From: Pterobdella sp. o SKG-2022
Lineage: Eukaryota; Annelida; Clitellata; Hirudinida; Piscicolidae
Length of the DNA stretch: 64,000 bases
Reading direction: 5' to 3'
Assembly: GCA_964035795.1 (NCBI GenBank)
Contig: OZ038325.1
Location: forward strand, 80,726-144,725
This document shows positions 17,962-39,793 of the stretch, in pieces. Position 1 is the stretch's first letter. Each line of letters opens with the position of its first letter. Position numbers and translations under genes: made by a program. The notes below the pieces were generated by a model. The model searched no databases, was not told the origin of the DNA, and saw only the letters and a program-made list of their open reading frames with translations.

Positions 17962-19016
17962 TCTCATGTTTCTGTGTCCTTATGTTGTTGAATGAGTTGA
18001 GGACTAGGAAGAAATGTGGTGTTGGACCCACTATATTTCCTAAGTTAATATATACTTTATCTTAAACTATTTTAACATGATTCTGTTTTTAGGGTGTTTC
18101 ATTAATTTCAATCTAAAATGCACTCTTATATGCTTTCAAATGAAATAAAATGTATTCTCTATTTTCTTCGGGTCAATATTCAAGAATGGTTATCATGAAA
18201 ATCTTGATTTCTTTGAAATTTGTGCCTTGCATTTACTCATATCATATCTTCAATTTAATAAATAAATTGTTTATACTTGCATTTCAATGAAAGTTTCTTT
18301 CAACCAAGTCCTATATTTTTCACCTAATTGATGTTTTCTATGTTAGAAAAACAAGGCAAGGTCAACAGTTTGCTATTCTTAGATGCTCTCGCTATTGAAA
18401 CTCATCGCATATTACTCTATGCATATCTCCTACAATCGATGATGCAAATAGACTCTGAAGATTGCTGGTCTAATTAGGAACTGACATTCGTCATCATTTC
18501 AATTAAAAAGCGGACACTAAAGAGAGTGATAATATAGAATATTTGTCATGATAAGTTAAATGCATGTTATTTATAAACGAAAACTGTTTCCTAGAAGCAT
18601 TTGTTCGAGGGAATAACAAGAGCTATTTTTACAAGAATCCCTTGCAAATGCATCATCAATTAGCGATAAGTACCAGCTTGAGCAAAAAATCGATAAAGCA
18701 TTTTTATGAAGTTTTGGCCTTCTTGGAAATATCAATGTAGTTTTGTATCTTATTTTTAACATCCTATAAGTTACCAGCAACGTCTGTGTCATTGCTCCAT
18801 TGACCCATTTGTATGTAATTTGCATGTTACGTTTGTTTTATTGAAATTGGAATTATGGATAAAGTTAGAAAATTTTGATTTCAAGAATAATTAATTTATA
18901 AGAAAATTTTAAGCACTGACGTGGCTAAGTTCACTTTTCGTCATAGTTCAAACTTTTAATTAATTAAATATATGAATAATTTTATAAACTTTTAAAATAA
19001 ATCTATTATCTCTACA
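17962..19016. other. intergenic, nothing recognised
   Basis: AT-rich DNA with several AATAAA-like hexamers (for example at about 18145 and 18260) that could serve the NUPR1 3' end. No exon or repeat recognised. Confidence 0.5.
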
Positions 19017-26846
<7,830 letters not shown>

Positions 26847-27905
26847 TCAATGTGTCCTTATGTGTGTGTATGTTTGGGTATTTATGCGCGCGTATGTTAT
26901 ATATTTATGTTCGTGTGTGTTTTGTAACACATGTGTTGCCTTGTAAATACATATGTCTGATGTTATGTCAGTTGAGAGGAGAAAAGACTTCACTCACCCA
27001 ATCAGGGCTTGTTTACGGTTATTATTTTTGTTATTGGTTTATAAATTATTTTTATTATTGGTTTATATTGTTCATTATTGTATATATAGTTCCATTAATG
27101 ATTATTGTTTGCATGGCCCGTCAATATTTCATGCCCTTAATCTTCACCATCATTTTGTTTATTATTTTTTATGTTACAATTTTTATTGGCCATTATAATG
27201 AGTACCATGTTATTGGTCGCAGAAACCTTTGAGCCCCTCATTTACAAGGGATAACACCCGCCATCAAAACCTCTCTAACCCGCCCTCATTGCTATATTAT
27301 CGCACACTCATGCATGGAATTAGGTGCTGATTGGGTGCTTTTGTACTGCTTATAAACAACTTGGCGTTTGTGGCAATATTGGTTTGATTTCAAGTGATTG
27401 GAAAATACCTCAAATTTTTGAGATGCTGTTCAAAAATTCATTTCAAGTTTGCATTCATTTCCCTCTTAAATGCATGCACCTGTTTTTAAAATCTTTTCTG
27501 TAAACTCTCAAAGGCAGTTCTTAGGTGATTATTTGTTCGAATAATTTGTTTTAATTAATGAAAATATTATATTAATCTCCAAATTATTTCCTATAATAAT
27601 AATAATTTATATTAATTAATGGGCATATTTGAACTGTTATATTTGCAATCAGAATTAACTTCGTCTCACCCTAGCTCACATTTCTCCCACCATGTAACTC
27701 ACTATTCTATCTAATTCAACTGGTTGACCTCATTTAATGAAATATACAAAAAGATTTTTATTCCAATAATTTGATGTTGATTATAACACATCCATCCACA
27801 CATTGTCCTAAAACTCCTTTCCTCAACCCACCTACACATGTCATATGTCTGTGAAAAGACACACTCCAAAAAATCCATGCAACAATCCTAACCCTCCCCC
27901 ACTCT
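26847..27905. other. FUT8 3' flank and intergenic DNA
   Basis: AT-rich, with tttattattggtttat repeats around 27030-27080. No further gene recognised. The convergent RGP1 gene ends at 27906, so both 3' UTRs must lie here. No definite polyadenylation signal was chosen. Confidence 0.5.
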
Positions 27906-30045
27906 TCACAATGTGCCACTGACCGACAATGAGTTATTAAAAGACAATTTGTTAACGAATAGAGGGTTGGTAGGAAATATTTTGATTGGCAGGTCCCACA
28001 CCATGATTTCCACGCCCACTTTCTCTGGCGCCATGTAAACACCTGAAGTGTCTTGCTGAAGGGAAGAACTGATCACAAACTCAAAATGCAGGCGCCACTT
28101 GACTGAAACTGTGGTAATGGTGGGTACAAAGTAGAGTGTACCTATCAGCAAAAATTATGATTGATACAAAATACAAGGGTATAAATGGAAACCATAAAGG
28201 ATACCTGTTTGTGACTCATGAGATTGTTTAAAAATTTTTTACAAATCAAACTTCGAAAATTCTTATAAAAACAAAAAAAAATACTGATATTGGTGGTAAA
28301 GGATGGAGTGATGGTGAGAGGGATGGGTAGGTGGATGGAGGAGCGGTGCACGCATGCGCAAAACTCCTCCTGCTTCGCCATGTTGCTTATCCTATTCTGC
28401 TTACTACTCGCTTTGTTCAGCAGCTCTTCCACACACTGCAACGTCACTGAAAACTGGAGATGACGTCATAGATTGAATAATCAAAATATGAAACTGTTGA
28501 AAATAATAATCATCCTCGAGTAAATAGGGCTTTTATCACAATAATAATAATAATAAAAGCTATAAAAATAACAATAATAATAGCGACAGCAAGAAGACCC
28601 CCCACAAACCTGGATGCAGGAGATGGCATGGTGGTGAAAGGTGCACTCAGCCAGAATATCATCTCCCATTCTGAAGGACTGCTTGTGTAGTAGTAACTGT
28701 GCTATCTTTCCTTGCTTGTGTGTGATGTTGTATAGGCCTATATTTGTGTGTGTGTGTGTGTGTGTGTGTGATGTTGTTTGTATGTACACATAATCACCTG
28801 AAGTTTTTCGTTGAACAGCCTCCATGGCCAGGTCAAGCAGGGTGGTCTGGTTGGTGGGAGGAAGCACAAAGGGGTTGGTGGGCTTTAATTGCTCATCCTC
28901 ACCTCCCTCCATCATCCTCCTCATCTCATCTACATCACCTGCATCATCAAAATAACATAACTCTATATGCATACATCAGAACACCCTCTACACTAGACCA
29001 CTTCTTTTTTAATCCTCTTTCACACTACCCCTATCCCAACCCACCACAACCAACCAAACTTCATCACCCACCAGGCAGAGGCAGCAATCTTAATGGCAGT
29101 CTCAGCACCTTGATCTTCCTTCCTACCACGTGACCTCCTATGCTCACCTGTTATCAAATCATTATCATCCTCATGTTCATCATTAGAGAAGCATTATCAT
29201 CATCAAGACTATTCTACAAATAGTTTATCACTATTGAATCCTTCAAAAATATCATCATCATCATTATGGGCACTCAATGAGAGACCTTGAAAGAGTACTT
29301 GAGACATGCCCCCCGGAAAGAAGGAGGAAGGGAGCTCAGGAGGGTTTCCTTGTATCGCACTGGTAGTGAATGAGTGATACAGTGTGATGAGGTATGAGTG
29401 GTGGTGGAGTATGAAGAGGATGGTGGTAGTTGAGTAATGCAATACAAAGGTGGATAAATATAATGATGGTGGTGCACACAAACCAGTGAGAGGTCGATCA
29501 AGGACAGTGTTGCAAGCAAGGACATGAGGCTTGCTTGTGTACACAGGGTGACCCTTCTCTCCTGGCGTTGAAGATTACTTTAGTGTTGTTATTGCTGTAA
29601 ATGTATGTCAGATCAGATTCTATGATTGAAAGTTAATAAAACCTTCACCCACCCCTCCATTACTCGATGAACCATCACTTCATCACTAAATCATCACTCC
29701 CCCAAACATCCCCCCACTTTTACACCTTTGAAAGGCACAAAAGAAGTTTGTTCGTTTAGTGATTCTTGTTGTTTGATGGGCTGCCCCTCAATCATGTTGC
29801 ACTGCCCATGTGTTTGTGCACTCAACCAGGCCAGTCTCAGTTCTGAGTTCTCTTCTCTACGTTTGTTTTTGTAAAAAAAATAGGAGTGGAAAGTTTAAAA
29901 AATGTAGAATTATATTAAAAATGATTTTTTTGCAATAGAAGTCTTACTTTTGCTTGCCTGGCTGCACAGTGATTTCGACTTCAAAAGTTTCTCCGGCAAT
30001 ATAAACTGATCTGGCTTCTACAAACTTCGCGAGTATTTCCACCAT
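27906..30045 (-). CDS. RGP1: RGP1 homologue, Ric1-Rgp1 Rab6 exchange-factor subunit
   Basis: With RIC1, RGP1 forms the guanine-nucleotide exchange factor for RAB6 at the Golgi, needed for retrograde endosome-to-Golgi traffic (family knowledge). Nine exons fit in phase: 30045-29948, 29856-29726, 29561-29484, 29359-29286, 29147-29072, 28938-28798, 28737-28610, 28453-28285 and 28108-27906. They total 1098 bp, or 365 residues, against about 391 in human. Landmarks in order: start MVEILAKFVEARSVYIAGET, LAWLSAQTHGQCN, LPPSFRGACLKYSFKV, IKVLRLPLRLLPLP, LYNITHKQGKIAQ, SSIHLPIPLTITPSF, VKWRLHFEFV and the C-terminal WDLPIKIFPTNP. All are RGP1 signatures of the arrestin-like fold. The gene is convergent with FUT8 and divergent from the homeobox gene, whose start is 811 bp away. 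One intron holds a short (GT)n. Confidence 0.93.
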
Positions 30046-30745
30046 TTTCCAATTTTAAATTTTATTATGATCAAAACATATGTAATATTGTCTGCAATGA
30101 AATTATTGAATGTATTATGTACAGATTAAAGCATTTTAAAGTGTCACTTTCAAGTTTTTGTGTCGACAAATAATTTTAAACTAAATGTGAATTCCCTTCT
30201 AAAGATATACAGAAAAATTAATTTAAAAAAAAATAATATAATATATTAAAAAACTGCTATGAAATAATTCAATAAATATAATATGAAAATCAATATCTCT
30301 TTAACAAACTTAACTGTCTTTTATAATTAGTGTCAAATGGATATTGATAATTACCTATTACAGTTACGAAATAAACAATAAAAACGTGGCATTCTGCTAA
30401 AAACTCTGTTATGGTTTCATCCAATTTTTTTAAATTTTTTAAAATAAATTTTTTGTTATTTTTAAATTAAAAATAACAAGCATTTCTTGAAACTCGAACT
30501 CCAATATTTTAATATAACAATAGAATAACATTCAAAATTTTATTTTAATTAAATTATTATAATTATAATAATTTTCAAAAATATAATTATATACTTCGAA
30601 CGGATTTAAATCAACCCCAATGGATACAATGAGGTAACAGTGACACGGGTAACGTTAGCAGAAGTTTAATGTCGAGGTTTGTCTGTCACGCACTGTCACT
30701 TGCCGTTAAAAGAAATTCAAAAAAAGATCATAAGGTAATGAGAGG
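30046..30745. other. shared upstream region of RGP1 and homeobox gene
   Basis: AT-rich, about 800 bp between two divergent start codons. Apart from the TATA box on the homeobox side, no specific site is clear. Confidence 0.5.
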
Positions 30746-30755
30746 TATATATAAG
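30746..30755 (+). promoter_or_regulatory. TATA box of homeobox gene
   Basis: tatatataag, 102 bp before the ATG at 30857. This gives an expected transcription start near 30775-30785 and a short 5' UTR. Confidence 0.6.
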
Positions 30756-30856
30756 ACACGTTTAAAATTCAAACGTATTGTGATAAAATACATTCAGTTT
30801 TGCTAAATTTTCGTAATATACACTAGAGATTTGCGATTCTAAACTGCATTGACAAT

Positions 30857-31495
30857 ATGACTTTTGCCAACGGTAAAGTGAAAAGGCTAAGTCGACCTTG
30901 GGAAGAAAAGTGTTCAGAAGAGAAAAGGGTGAAATTGTTTCGACCCTGGGAAACTAACATCCAGCCAACCGAAAAGTATACAACAGAAATGAAATCTGAA
31001 GCCATTATAGATATGAAACAAGTAGTCTCAAGAGGAGAGATGAGAAACTTCTCAAATAATTTTGACATTGGAAGACCATTCTCAGTAACATCTCTGCCCT
31101 ATTTCACTCTACCAACATACTTCGAGTTTTTTAAAAATATCGAGCATCACAAACTTAACAACAACACAACTAGCACACCCAACCACAAGGAAACTAAAAT
31201 TTCTTCAACCTCGTATAAAACCTTTGACTTCTCAGCCAAAAATACACGACATATAACACATCGAAGTAGAAAGAACATTCTATACCCTTCACACATCACA
31301 TCGGCTCTAGAACGTTGGTACCAAAATAACATAAACTACCCCTACGCCAATCAAAAAGATTTAAAAAATTTAAAAATGATGTGTAATCTCGACGAAAAAA
31401 AAATTAAAAAATGGCTATCGAATCGCAGACATCGAGATAAGAATACCTTGTCTTTCAACAAACTTCGCCATCCTTCCACGAAAATTAACTTCTGA
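30857..31495 (+). CDS. intronless divergent TALE-like homeobox protein
   Basis: Single-exon frame of 212 residues. Residues about 147-205 form a homeodomain: helix 1 ending ALERWYQNN, then INYPYANQKDL and helix 3 KIKKWLSNRRHRDK. Counting back from Trp48, Asn51 and Arg53, a three-residue extension between helices 1 and 2 (NYPYAN instead of TALE NPYP) is needed to place Leu16 and the aromatic 20, so it is a TALE-type domain, though far from PBX, MEIS, IRX or TGIF. Position 49 is Leu instead of Phe. The N-terminal part has two RPWE motifs (SRPWEEK, FRPWETN), possibly a short co-repressor or partner peptide (inference). It has its own TATA box and AATAAA, so it looks like a functional intronless gene. 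Which orthology group it belongs to I cannot say. Confidence 0.85.
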   Translation: MTFANGKVKRLSRPWEEKCSEEKRVKLFRPWETNIQPTEKYTTEMKSEAIIDMKQVVSRGEMRNFSNNFDIGRPFSVTSLPYFTLPTYFEFFKNIEHHKLNNNTTSTPNHKETKISSTSYKTFDFSAKNTRHITHRSRKNILYPSHITSALERWYQNNINYPYANQKDLKNLKMMCNLDEKKIKKWLSNRRHRDKNTLSFNKLRHPSTKINF

Positions 31496-31562
31496 TTTAA
31501 GCAAATTTTATAATTTAACTATTTTATTTTGTAAATGAATTACATTTTTGTATTTATTATTA

Positions 31563-31568
31563 AATAAA
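31563..31568 (+). terminator. polyadenylation signal, homeobox gene
   Basis: aataaa 65 bp after the stop codon, within an AT-rich tail. Confidence 0.6.
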
Positions 31569-31714
31569 AAATGAAAAATTGTTTGTAATTGTTGCCGAGA
31601 ATGAAATGAAGCTCCACATAATGACATAATAATGAAGCTTCCATGTTCATGTCATTTCTTATTAGCAAAACTATTTTACATTTAACATATTCTCTTCTAA
31701 AATAAATATTCAAA

Positions 31715-34700
31715 ATGTCTTCTGTAAATGAAATTAAAGAATTTGCTAACGAGGTTTGCAACATGCCATTAACAAATTTTCCAAAAACTTTAGCCGACAT
31801 TATTACAAAAAATAACAAATCTAAAACAAATTTCAATGCGAAATAAAATCTCGAAATTGCAAACACTTTCAGTTAAACTCGTTGTACTCGATTCGACCTC
31901 CGATTTCCAAGGCGAAGATGAGTTGTCTCACCCGCTCTGCCCTCAAGAGTGTCAAACATTACAAACATATCGTCCAACTAATCGAAAGATTCATCAACAA
32001 GGTTCCATCAACCTGGGATCCCATCTTATCCACCAATTTTTCACTTCTATCAACTTTATACACCTTATTTGTATTTATTTAATCCATCCATAATTTTTAT
32101 AACTATTTTCAATTTATCAACAACCTCAGTGCCAGCCAGAACACAAGTTGGCTGGGCTGTATGTGATGGACTCCATAATGAGACAGTCCAGACACCAGTT
32201 TGGAGTAGAGAGGGACCCATTCGTGGCAAGGTGGATTTTTAGTTGTGCATAATGGTGCTTATTAAAAGTGTTCATTTCATCACAGGTTCACCAAGAACAT
32301 TCCTACAACCTTCAGGCACCTTCTTACTTGTCCTTCTTCTGAGATTGTTAGTATTGTTTACAAAATTATAATCAGCATTATTATCACCTTCTCTACAGAT
32401 TTTTTCATTGTCATTATGTCATTATCCTCTTCTTTTTGTTTGAAACAATTTATTCAAAATTTTCATTACTTTTTTACACATCATCATCATTACAATAAAC
32501 ATCAGCCAAAAATTGTGCGAGTGTTGAACTTGTGGCAGAAAAACAGTCTTTTTGGTCCAAACATCATCCAGCCTCTGCTCGACATGGCTGCTCAACCTCA
32601 CAACATTGAGACCTACATCACAGGTTCAAATATGCCACTAATAATTGTCCATTTTGTCCATCTGCTGCTCATATATAAACCACAGCAAGAGGCTAATTTT
32701 GTTTCACAAACCACTCATCTCCACTCACCACATTAATTCACCAAATCATCCTCACCCACCACCACCTCATGTACACAGCACAGAAGAAGATTCAGTATAG
32801 TGATAGACCCCCATATGTGCCTGTACCCCCTCCCTCATTACATCCCACCCCCAATCCTCCTCCCTCTGATCCTATCGACCAATCACAAGCCATTTCTGCT
32901 GTTTCCAATAGCAACCAATCTTCTGACTTGGCCAAGACTCTGTCAGCTGTAAGTTTTGTGTGAAAAGTTCTTTTATAATATTTGTCGTTTTTGAAAATAA
33001 TTGATTGGATGCCTTCAAATATTCATTGATTAAAGTATGGACCTACAAAGACTCCATACAAACATGTATAGCCAAATTTATTCAGTGTACCCAAGTATAA
33101 TAATAACAATAATAATAATATATACCTGAGTATTCAATGTTGCCCACAACATACATGTCTCACACCACTACAGTTGCTGTTGCCAGTGTTGACTAACCCT
33201 CAACTGCAACTACAACTTCTCTTACAACAACTAGCCAACAACAACACTACTACCACCACCGCAACTACCCAACCTCAAAACACCTCCATTGACAGCAACC
33301 TCCTAGCTCAAATACAAGCCCTCACTGCAGCTTTGGTCACTCGAATTGGCTCCCAACCACCACAACAACCTCCCAAAACATCCCCTCATCAACCCATCTC
33401 ACCCACAAATAAAGAACTGACTGACCAACCATCATTGTCTCACCACCCAGCCACCTCTCCACTGCATGCCACCTCATCATCAATCAACCAACATGTCACT
33501 TATCGACATGCTGATGTTTCACCTATCATATCTAATAATAAGGTGATGTGGTGAGGGTGTGCTAGTGGTGGTGGTGGTAGGAGCAATGATGGTGGTGGTG
33601 AGGGTGTGATGGTGATGGTGGTGGTGGTGGTAGGAGCAACGATGGTGATGGTGTGGTGATGTTTGTGTATAGAGGATGATAGTGGCAAGCATGATAATAT
33701 GTAACCTTTTCATTCTATTTCTTATCATTAAACATCACAGAAGATGAACGTAAGTGATATCAGTAGTGATGTGGCAGACAATGGTGATGATGATGATCAC
33801 TCAAGCATGTCTTCTGTGTCCACTCCTGGGTTGGTTTCATGGATTGTTGGTGTTGTAGTGTTGTTGTTTATGGTGTGGGTGATGTGTTGTTTATGGTGTG
33901 AGTGTTGTGGCATTTGTGGTCGTGGTGAAGTGTTGGAATAGTTATGTATGTTGTCATTTTGTGTTGTCTTGATTGTAGATACTTTTGCTGACTCTCATGA
34001 TCTTCACTGCAGGGAATTCCATGTTGAAAAAGCACTTCCACAGGAAGAGGAAGAAGTAGTTGAGCATGTCACATCACATGACCTCTCCATCATCAACGAT
34101 GAAGTCATAACACCCAATGTTGTCAGTGAAGTAGAATCAAACAATCAGGTGATGACTGGCAATGATGAGGATCGGTCATGTGCTCCTTCCCATGTGGAAC
34201 CTCCAAAAACGAAAATGACTGAGACATCACTGTTCTCACCTGTTTCACCCACCAACTCCATCCCTGACTCACCCTCAGACATGGGTACTCCAGTACTGGA
34301 TGAAGTACCATCACCTAGGAATGGGGGAGCTGTGGTGAATGAGGGGGTGGAGGATGCTAAGGTGCTACTGCCTCTCGAGGAGGGTGAGATTAATGAGGAG
34401 GAGGATGATGGGGGGAAGGGTGAACAAGTGGAGAGTGTGGTGGAGGAAGATGATAAATTGAGAAAGAAGAGGGAAAGTTCAAGTAGGAAGAAGAGAAAAA
34501 GGAAAAAGAAGAAGAAAGATCAGAGTGATGAGGAGGAGGTGAAGAATGAGGAGGACAAGAAACAAAAAACCTTGCATGAGAACATTTCACATGAGGCAGA
34601 TGAAGTGAAACAGGAGTCAAACAAGTTAAAGAGGAAGTATTACGTGGTGGAAGGTAGTATTATGGAGAAGAATGTCTACCTGCAGTTGGAGAAAAAGAAG

Positions 34701-37700
34701 GTGAAGGAAGAAGGATGCAAGAATGACCTGAATTTGGAGGATGTGGCAGCCAAGGGTGTGTTGTTGAAAAGTAATTATGAAAGCCTCTCCGAGATTGAGG
34801 ATGATGAAGAAGATGATGAGCTTAGATCCAATGATGATAATGATGCTTCCAGGAAGAAGGATAAGAAGGAGGTTTCAAGTGATAAGGAGGATGCAAAGAA
34901 GAAGAAAAAGAAGGAAGAAACTAAGAAGAAGAAAGAGGATGAAAAAGATGATGTTAAACACAAGAAAGAAGAACCAAAAACAAAAAAAACAGCAAAAAAA
35001 GATTCAAAAATAGAGAGAGAAACTAGATCAAGGAAGAAAGAAAAGAAGAAGAGGAGAGAGAGTGAGACAAAAGGAGGCAGAGAAAAGAGGACAAGTGAAA
35101 AGCCAGCAAAAAGGATTTACAGGGCCAAGTCTGTGTCTCTTGAGCAAATCAGCAGTCCTGAAAAGGAATCTAGGTCAAAAAAGGATAAAAATAGAAGTAG
35201 ATCCAAGCACAAATCTAGGTCGGGTAGGAAAAGCAGGTCAAGATCGAAGAGGAGTCGAGGCAGGAAAAGCAGTGAAAAAAAGTCAAAAAAGTTAGTGGTG
35301 TCATTCTTACTGTTGTAACTGATGTGATGTTATGCATCATACATATTAACACATGCATGGTGGATGTGATTATAAATAACTCCAAAAAAACCCTGTGAAG
35401 TAGGGAGACTGCCAAGGGAAGTCTGCACCCTCCTGCCAAGCACCATAACGTCTCAGGTGGCTCTTTTGTGATGTCAACATTGAAGCATCATCACTCATGA
35501 ATGATTCAAACACATCATTTACATCATCATCATTATCACAACAAAATCATCCCATCATGACTCTTTTCAAATGCAACTCATCCTTCCTTCCAGTATTAAG
35601 CACCCAATTATGGATGGGAGATCTGCACAAGCACACAGACAAAGAAGCTTTCAAGAAGTTCCTTGCTAAACTTTATAAACCTGTCCTTGTCGATGTATGT
35701 CTGTGCATGGGAATGTGTTAGTTTGCTTATTCAAATATGTTTAAATGTGACACCACAGCTTGTAGGAAAGCAATGTTGTGCTTATGTGACATATGCCAGT
35801 CGAAAGGAGGCATCTGAGGCGCTTGAGTACTTCAACCATTCCTCATTTGAGCACCACACTCTGCAGGTCAGTCTTGTTTCAATCACCACATCATATGGAG
35901 ACTTGTATGACTGCTTGATGTGATGATGCTGATGATTTTTGTTCAAAGTCCTTTTGTATCAAATTAGCATGCAACCAATATTTAAGCGTCGTGTAACATC
36001 ACTACATTACACCACTCCACATCCACAACTACACCACTCCACATTCACATCCCACTTTCAGGTGAAATGGGCTGTAAACAGTGGCATCAAGCAGTCCAAG
36101 TTCAAACACCTCTTTGACGCCACTTTAGGAGTGACCTACATTCCCTGGAAACAACTACCAACCAACATGGAGTCCATCCTGCATGGAGGTCAACTCGATG
36201 ACGTCACCATGCCTCCTCTTCCTCCTCCTCTTCCTTCTGATGATGATGATGAAGTTGTGGTGAAGAAGAAGCGGAAGAAGAACGATGATGATGGTGGTGT
36301 GAAGAAGAAAGAAGAGGTGGTTGAAAAGGTGGATGAAGGGAGGGATCGGGGGAGAAAGAGGAGGAGGAGTGGGGAGGCAAAGAAGGGAGATGATGTGAGA
36401 GGTGGTGTAGATAGGGTGAAAGATAAGGGTGATGGGGTGAAAAATAAAGGTGATGGGGGCAGAAAAGATAAGGGTGAGGGGGGCAAGAAAGATAGGGGTG
36501 AGGGTAGCAGGAAGGATAAGGGTGAGGGGGGCAGGAAGGATGTGTTGTTTGTGGAAGCTGGAGAGGTTAGTAGTTCCACTGATTACCAACGTTGCAAGAT
36601 AGAGGAAAATGATAAGAATGATAAAAAAACAAAAAGTTATGATGATGTTATTGAGGATAAATCGCCGAAAGATACGATGGCAAACACAACAACAACTCTT
36701 AAGATGGTGAGTCATCATGGTGGTGATGATGATGATGTGTACTGTGTCGATGATGATGAGAGGGAGGGTGGTTTTGGAAAGGAGGTTGAGGTGAAAGAAT
36801 GTGGTGATAGTGTTAGAATAAAAGAGGAAGGTGATGAGGGTAAGGTTGCAAATGATGATGGGGGTAAGGTTGAAAATGCTGATGGGGGTGATGGTGCCAA
36901 TGGTGGTGGTGGAGTTGAAGGTGTTGAAAGAGTTGGCAATAAACGAAAAAGGAGAGATGATGAAGAAGTCAAAGAGGTCAAAAAGAAGAATAAAGAAGAA
37001 AAAAGCAAGTTTAGTTTTCCCATTCCTCATAAAAATTCTCTGGGTCCAACATACAATGTTCAAGAAGAGGAAGAGGAAGAAGATGAAGTTGCTCCAGGAG
37101 ATGATAATGATGTTGACAATAACAACAACGCAACGGAACCGGAAGCAGAAGAACAACCGGAAGTTGAAACGTTAACTGAAACGCAGGAAGAAAATTCCAA
37201 ATTAGAGAAGGGTAACAAAAAAACACCAAGTAGTGATAAGGTAATTTTAAAAGGTAAAATAAAATTTGGCGTGATATCAGCTTTCAGTGGTTGGAGCAAC
37301 AAGAGATCCAACAACATCACCCCAACCAAACCTGCCTCCAGCAACATTGACAAAAACACCAACAGCACAAACATAAAAAGTCTATATGACTCATTGATGC
37401 AACGAATCAACTCAAAAACAAAACTACACAACAACAACAATGATGAGGTGGTTATGGCTTCCATTGAACCCATCGACAACAACCAGACTCTCAACAATGT
37501 TGATCAACAATCTGAAGTTTATGACCCTTTCGAGAACTTTACTTCATCACCCAACAACAAAGATATCAAAAGTGATGCAATGTTCGTTAATACAACAACA
37601 ACCCAGTTTCTATACAACAACACTCTTCCCAACATCACAGTCAACAACAACGTCGCAACTAGATCAACAAACATCAACAACACTCCATTCCTTTTTCCTT

Positions 37701-39793
37701 CTGCAGCGGCAGTCATCAACAAACTGCCATACAACAACAACCAGTTTAACGTGCAACAACCCAATGCAACTTTTCCTCTTCCCAACTACAACACTTTTGT
37801 GTCCAACAACCTACAACAACACATCAACATGCAACAAGCTAACAACATACAGCTTAACACACCAGCTAACAACATCAATGATTTGTTGAGAGCACCATTC
37901 AATCCACCACCACCTCCTCCAAAACTCCCACCACCAACACCACCCTTTTTTAAACAGCAAAACGTTACTAACAGTTACAACAACATTTCAACAACTACAT
38001 CAACACCAACGACAAGTGTTTATGATACAAACAACAAAAGCTTCATGGTACCACCACCCCCATTCAATATGCCACCAGCCTCCAATATCCCTTTTATCCC
38101 TCTATCCAACCCTTTTCTCAACCAGAGCTCTTCCACTTCCCTACCCATCAGAACCCAAATTTCTATCCCTCTTCTTTCAAACAACAATCCTCTCTTTCCC
38201 AAAAACAAGTTTCCCAGTAACAGCACACTGTTTTGCAACAACACAACATACCCAAGCAACAACAATAAAGCAGCAAAAATTCCTTTACTTCTTGATCCTG
38301 AAGATTCAAGTCAGAAAGTTTTCAACAATGAAGGGATGAAGAGGAAACCACTGTTACAGACACCTTTGATGGCCACCAATCAGCCAACAACACTACAACA
38401 ATCATCCAGCAACAACACATCAACACCATTACTCAACAAACAACCATCTCTGCTACAACCACCGCCCACCAACAACAACCAAACAACTTCACTCCTAGCA
38501 CCAGTGAAAAGTACCCACCCACAACAACCCCCACTGTCTACCCCTCTTGTGTCAACTCCTTCCAACGAATTTCTCAAACTCCTCAACTCTCCTGTATCTT
38601 TTGAGGCCCTCATGTCTCAGAAGATGGCCACCAATCAAGCTACCATGTCATCACCCTTCACCACAACACCTCTGCCTGTTTTGTCTCAACCACCACCAAA
38701 CATCACCCGACTACCACCTCCTCCCTTACAACCAACTTCACTCACTTCTCTCTCCAAAGCTCTTTTGCAACACACACCACAACCTACAAATGCCACAGAA
38801 CCTCAACGACCTTCTACACCACATGTTCTCTCACACCTCATTGCACCACCACCAACAAATCAACAACAACCAACATCACACCCAACACATCCACCACCAA
38901 ACCTTTTACAACCCCCATCATCACAACACCAATCAGCTCTTCAAACTGTACCATCAAGACACCAACACCCATCCCTTTTATCTCAACACCCACCACCTTC
39001 TCAACATCAAACACAACCTTCTCAACACTATCCACCGCCACAACACCACCCATCACCACAAAACCACCCACCATCTCAACACCAGCCACCATCTCAACAC
39101 CAACCATCATCTCAACACCAACCACCACCACAAAACCACCCACCATCTCAACACCAACCACCACCTCTACATGAGCTATCACCACAAAACCAACCATCAT
39201 CACAACCATTATTTTTACATCCTCCGTTGAGATCTCAACACCAATCACCACTTCAATGTCATCACCCACCACCACAAAAAAAGCAAGATGGTTTGTTAGG
39301 ATCTCAACCATTAACAGCACCGCATCTCAAAGGGATCCTACCCACCCCGCTGGTCCCTCCCACAACACCACCTTCTAGTGCTTCCAATCAAGTCATCTTC
39401 CCTCCTCCAATCAACCTGCACCATCCACCACCTCCATTAAATAAACTTCCTCCACCCAATAGAGCGCCATTTCACATGACACCACCCATCTTCAACCCAC
39501 CCAATCGCTTCAATTCTGACAATCACCCCATTAGACCACGGTACGCACCTCGCATGCCTGTCAACCACCCACCAAATAATATGAATGATGGCAGGAGAGG
39601 TGCTAGAAGAGGTCGTTACAATCCCCATAACAACAACTATGGCAATGGGGAAACCAAACGTCTTCCATTTAGACCACCATTCACACCATCTCGATTCAAC
39701 AGACCTCCCCCCAGAATGCCACCCCGTTTCAACAGACCACCCATGCCGGGTAACAGATTTAAGGTTGATAGAAGGGGGATGAATGACGCTTGA
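31715..39793 (+). CDS. SCAF4/8: SCAF4/SCAF8 homologue (CID, RS-like region, RRM)
   Basis: RNA polymerase II CTD-binding nuclear protein that prevents premature polyadenylation (family knowledge). Exons: 31715-31753, 31873-32001, 32130-32230, 32286-32346, 32506-32623, 32779-32948, 33174-33542, 33741-33829, 34013-35290, 35404-35456, 35594-35694, 35759-35866 and 36062-39793. The CID comes first (PPISKAKMSCLTRSALKSVK, LAGLYVMDSIMRQSRHQFG, KIVRVLNLWQKN, IIQPLLDMAA). Then come a Gln/Thr-rich linker, a long Lys/Glu/Ser region ending in RS repeats, an RRM (STQLWMGDL as RNP2-like, CCAYVTYASRKEA as RNP1-like) and the SCAF signature LGVTYIPWKQL. The last exon, 3.7 kb, is Lys/Glu-rich, then Asn- and Pro/Gln/His-rich, ending PRFNRPPMPGNRF. 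Whether it is SCAF4 or SCAF8 cannot be decided; probably a single pre-duplication gene. Confidence 0.93.

Noticed and set aside
36155..37497. Minus-strand hydrophobic frames of up to 333 residues opposite the SCAF last exon
   Set aside because: Shadows of the Lys/Glu/Asp-rich plus-strand coding sequence; no domain, no splice logic.
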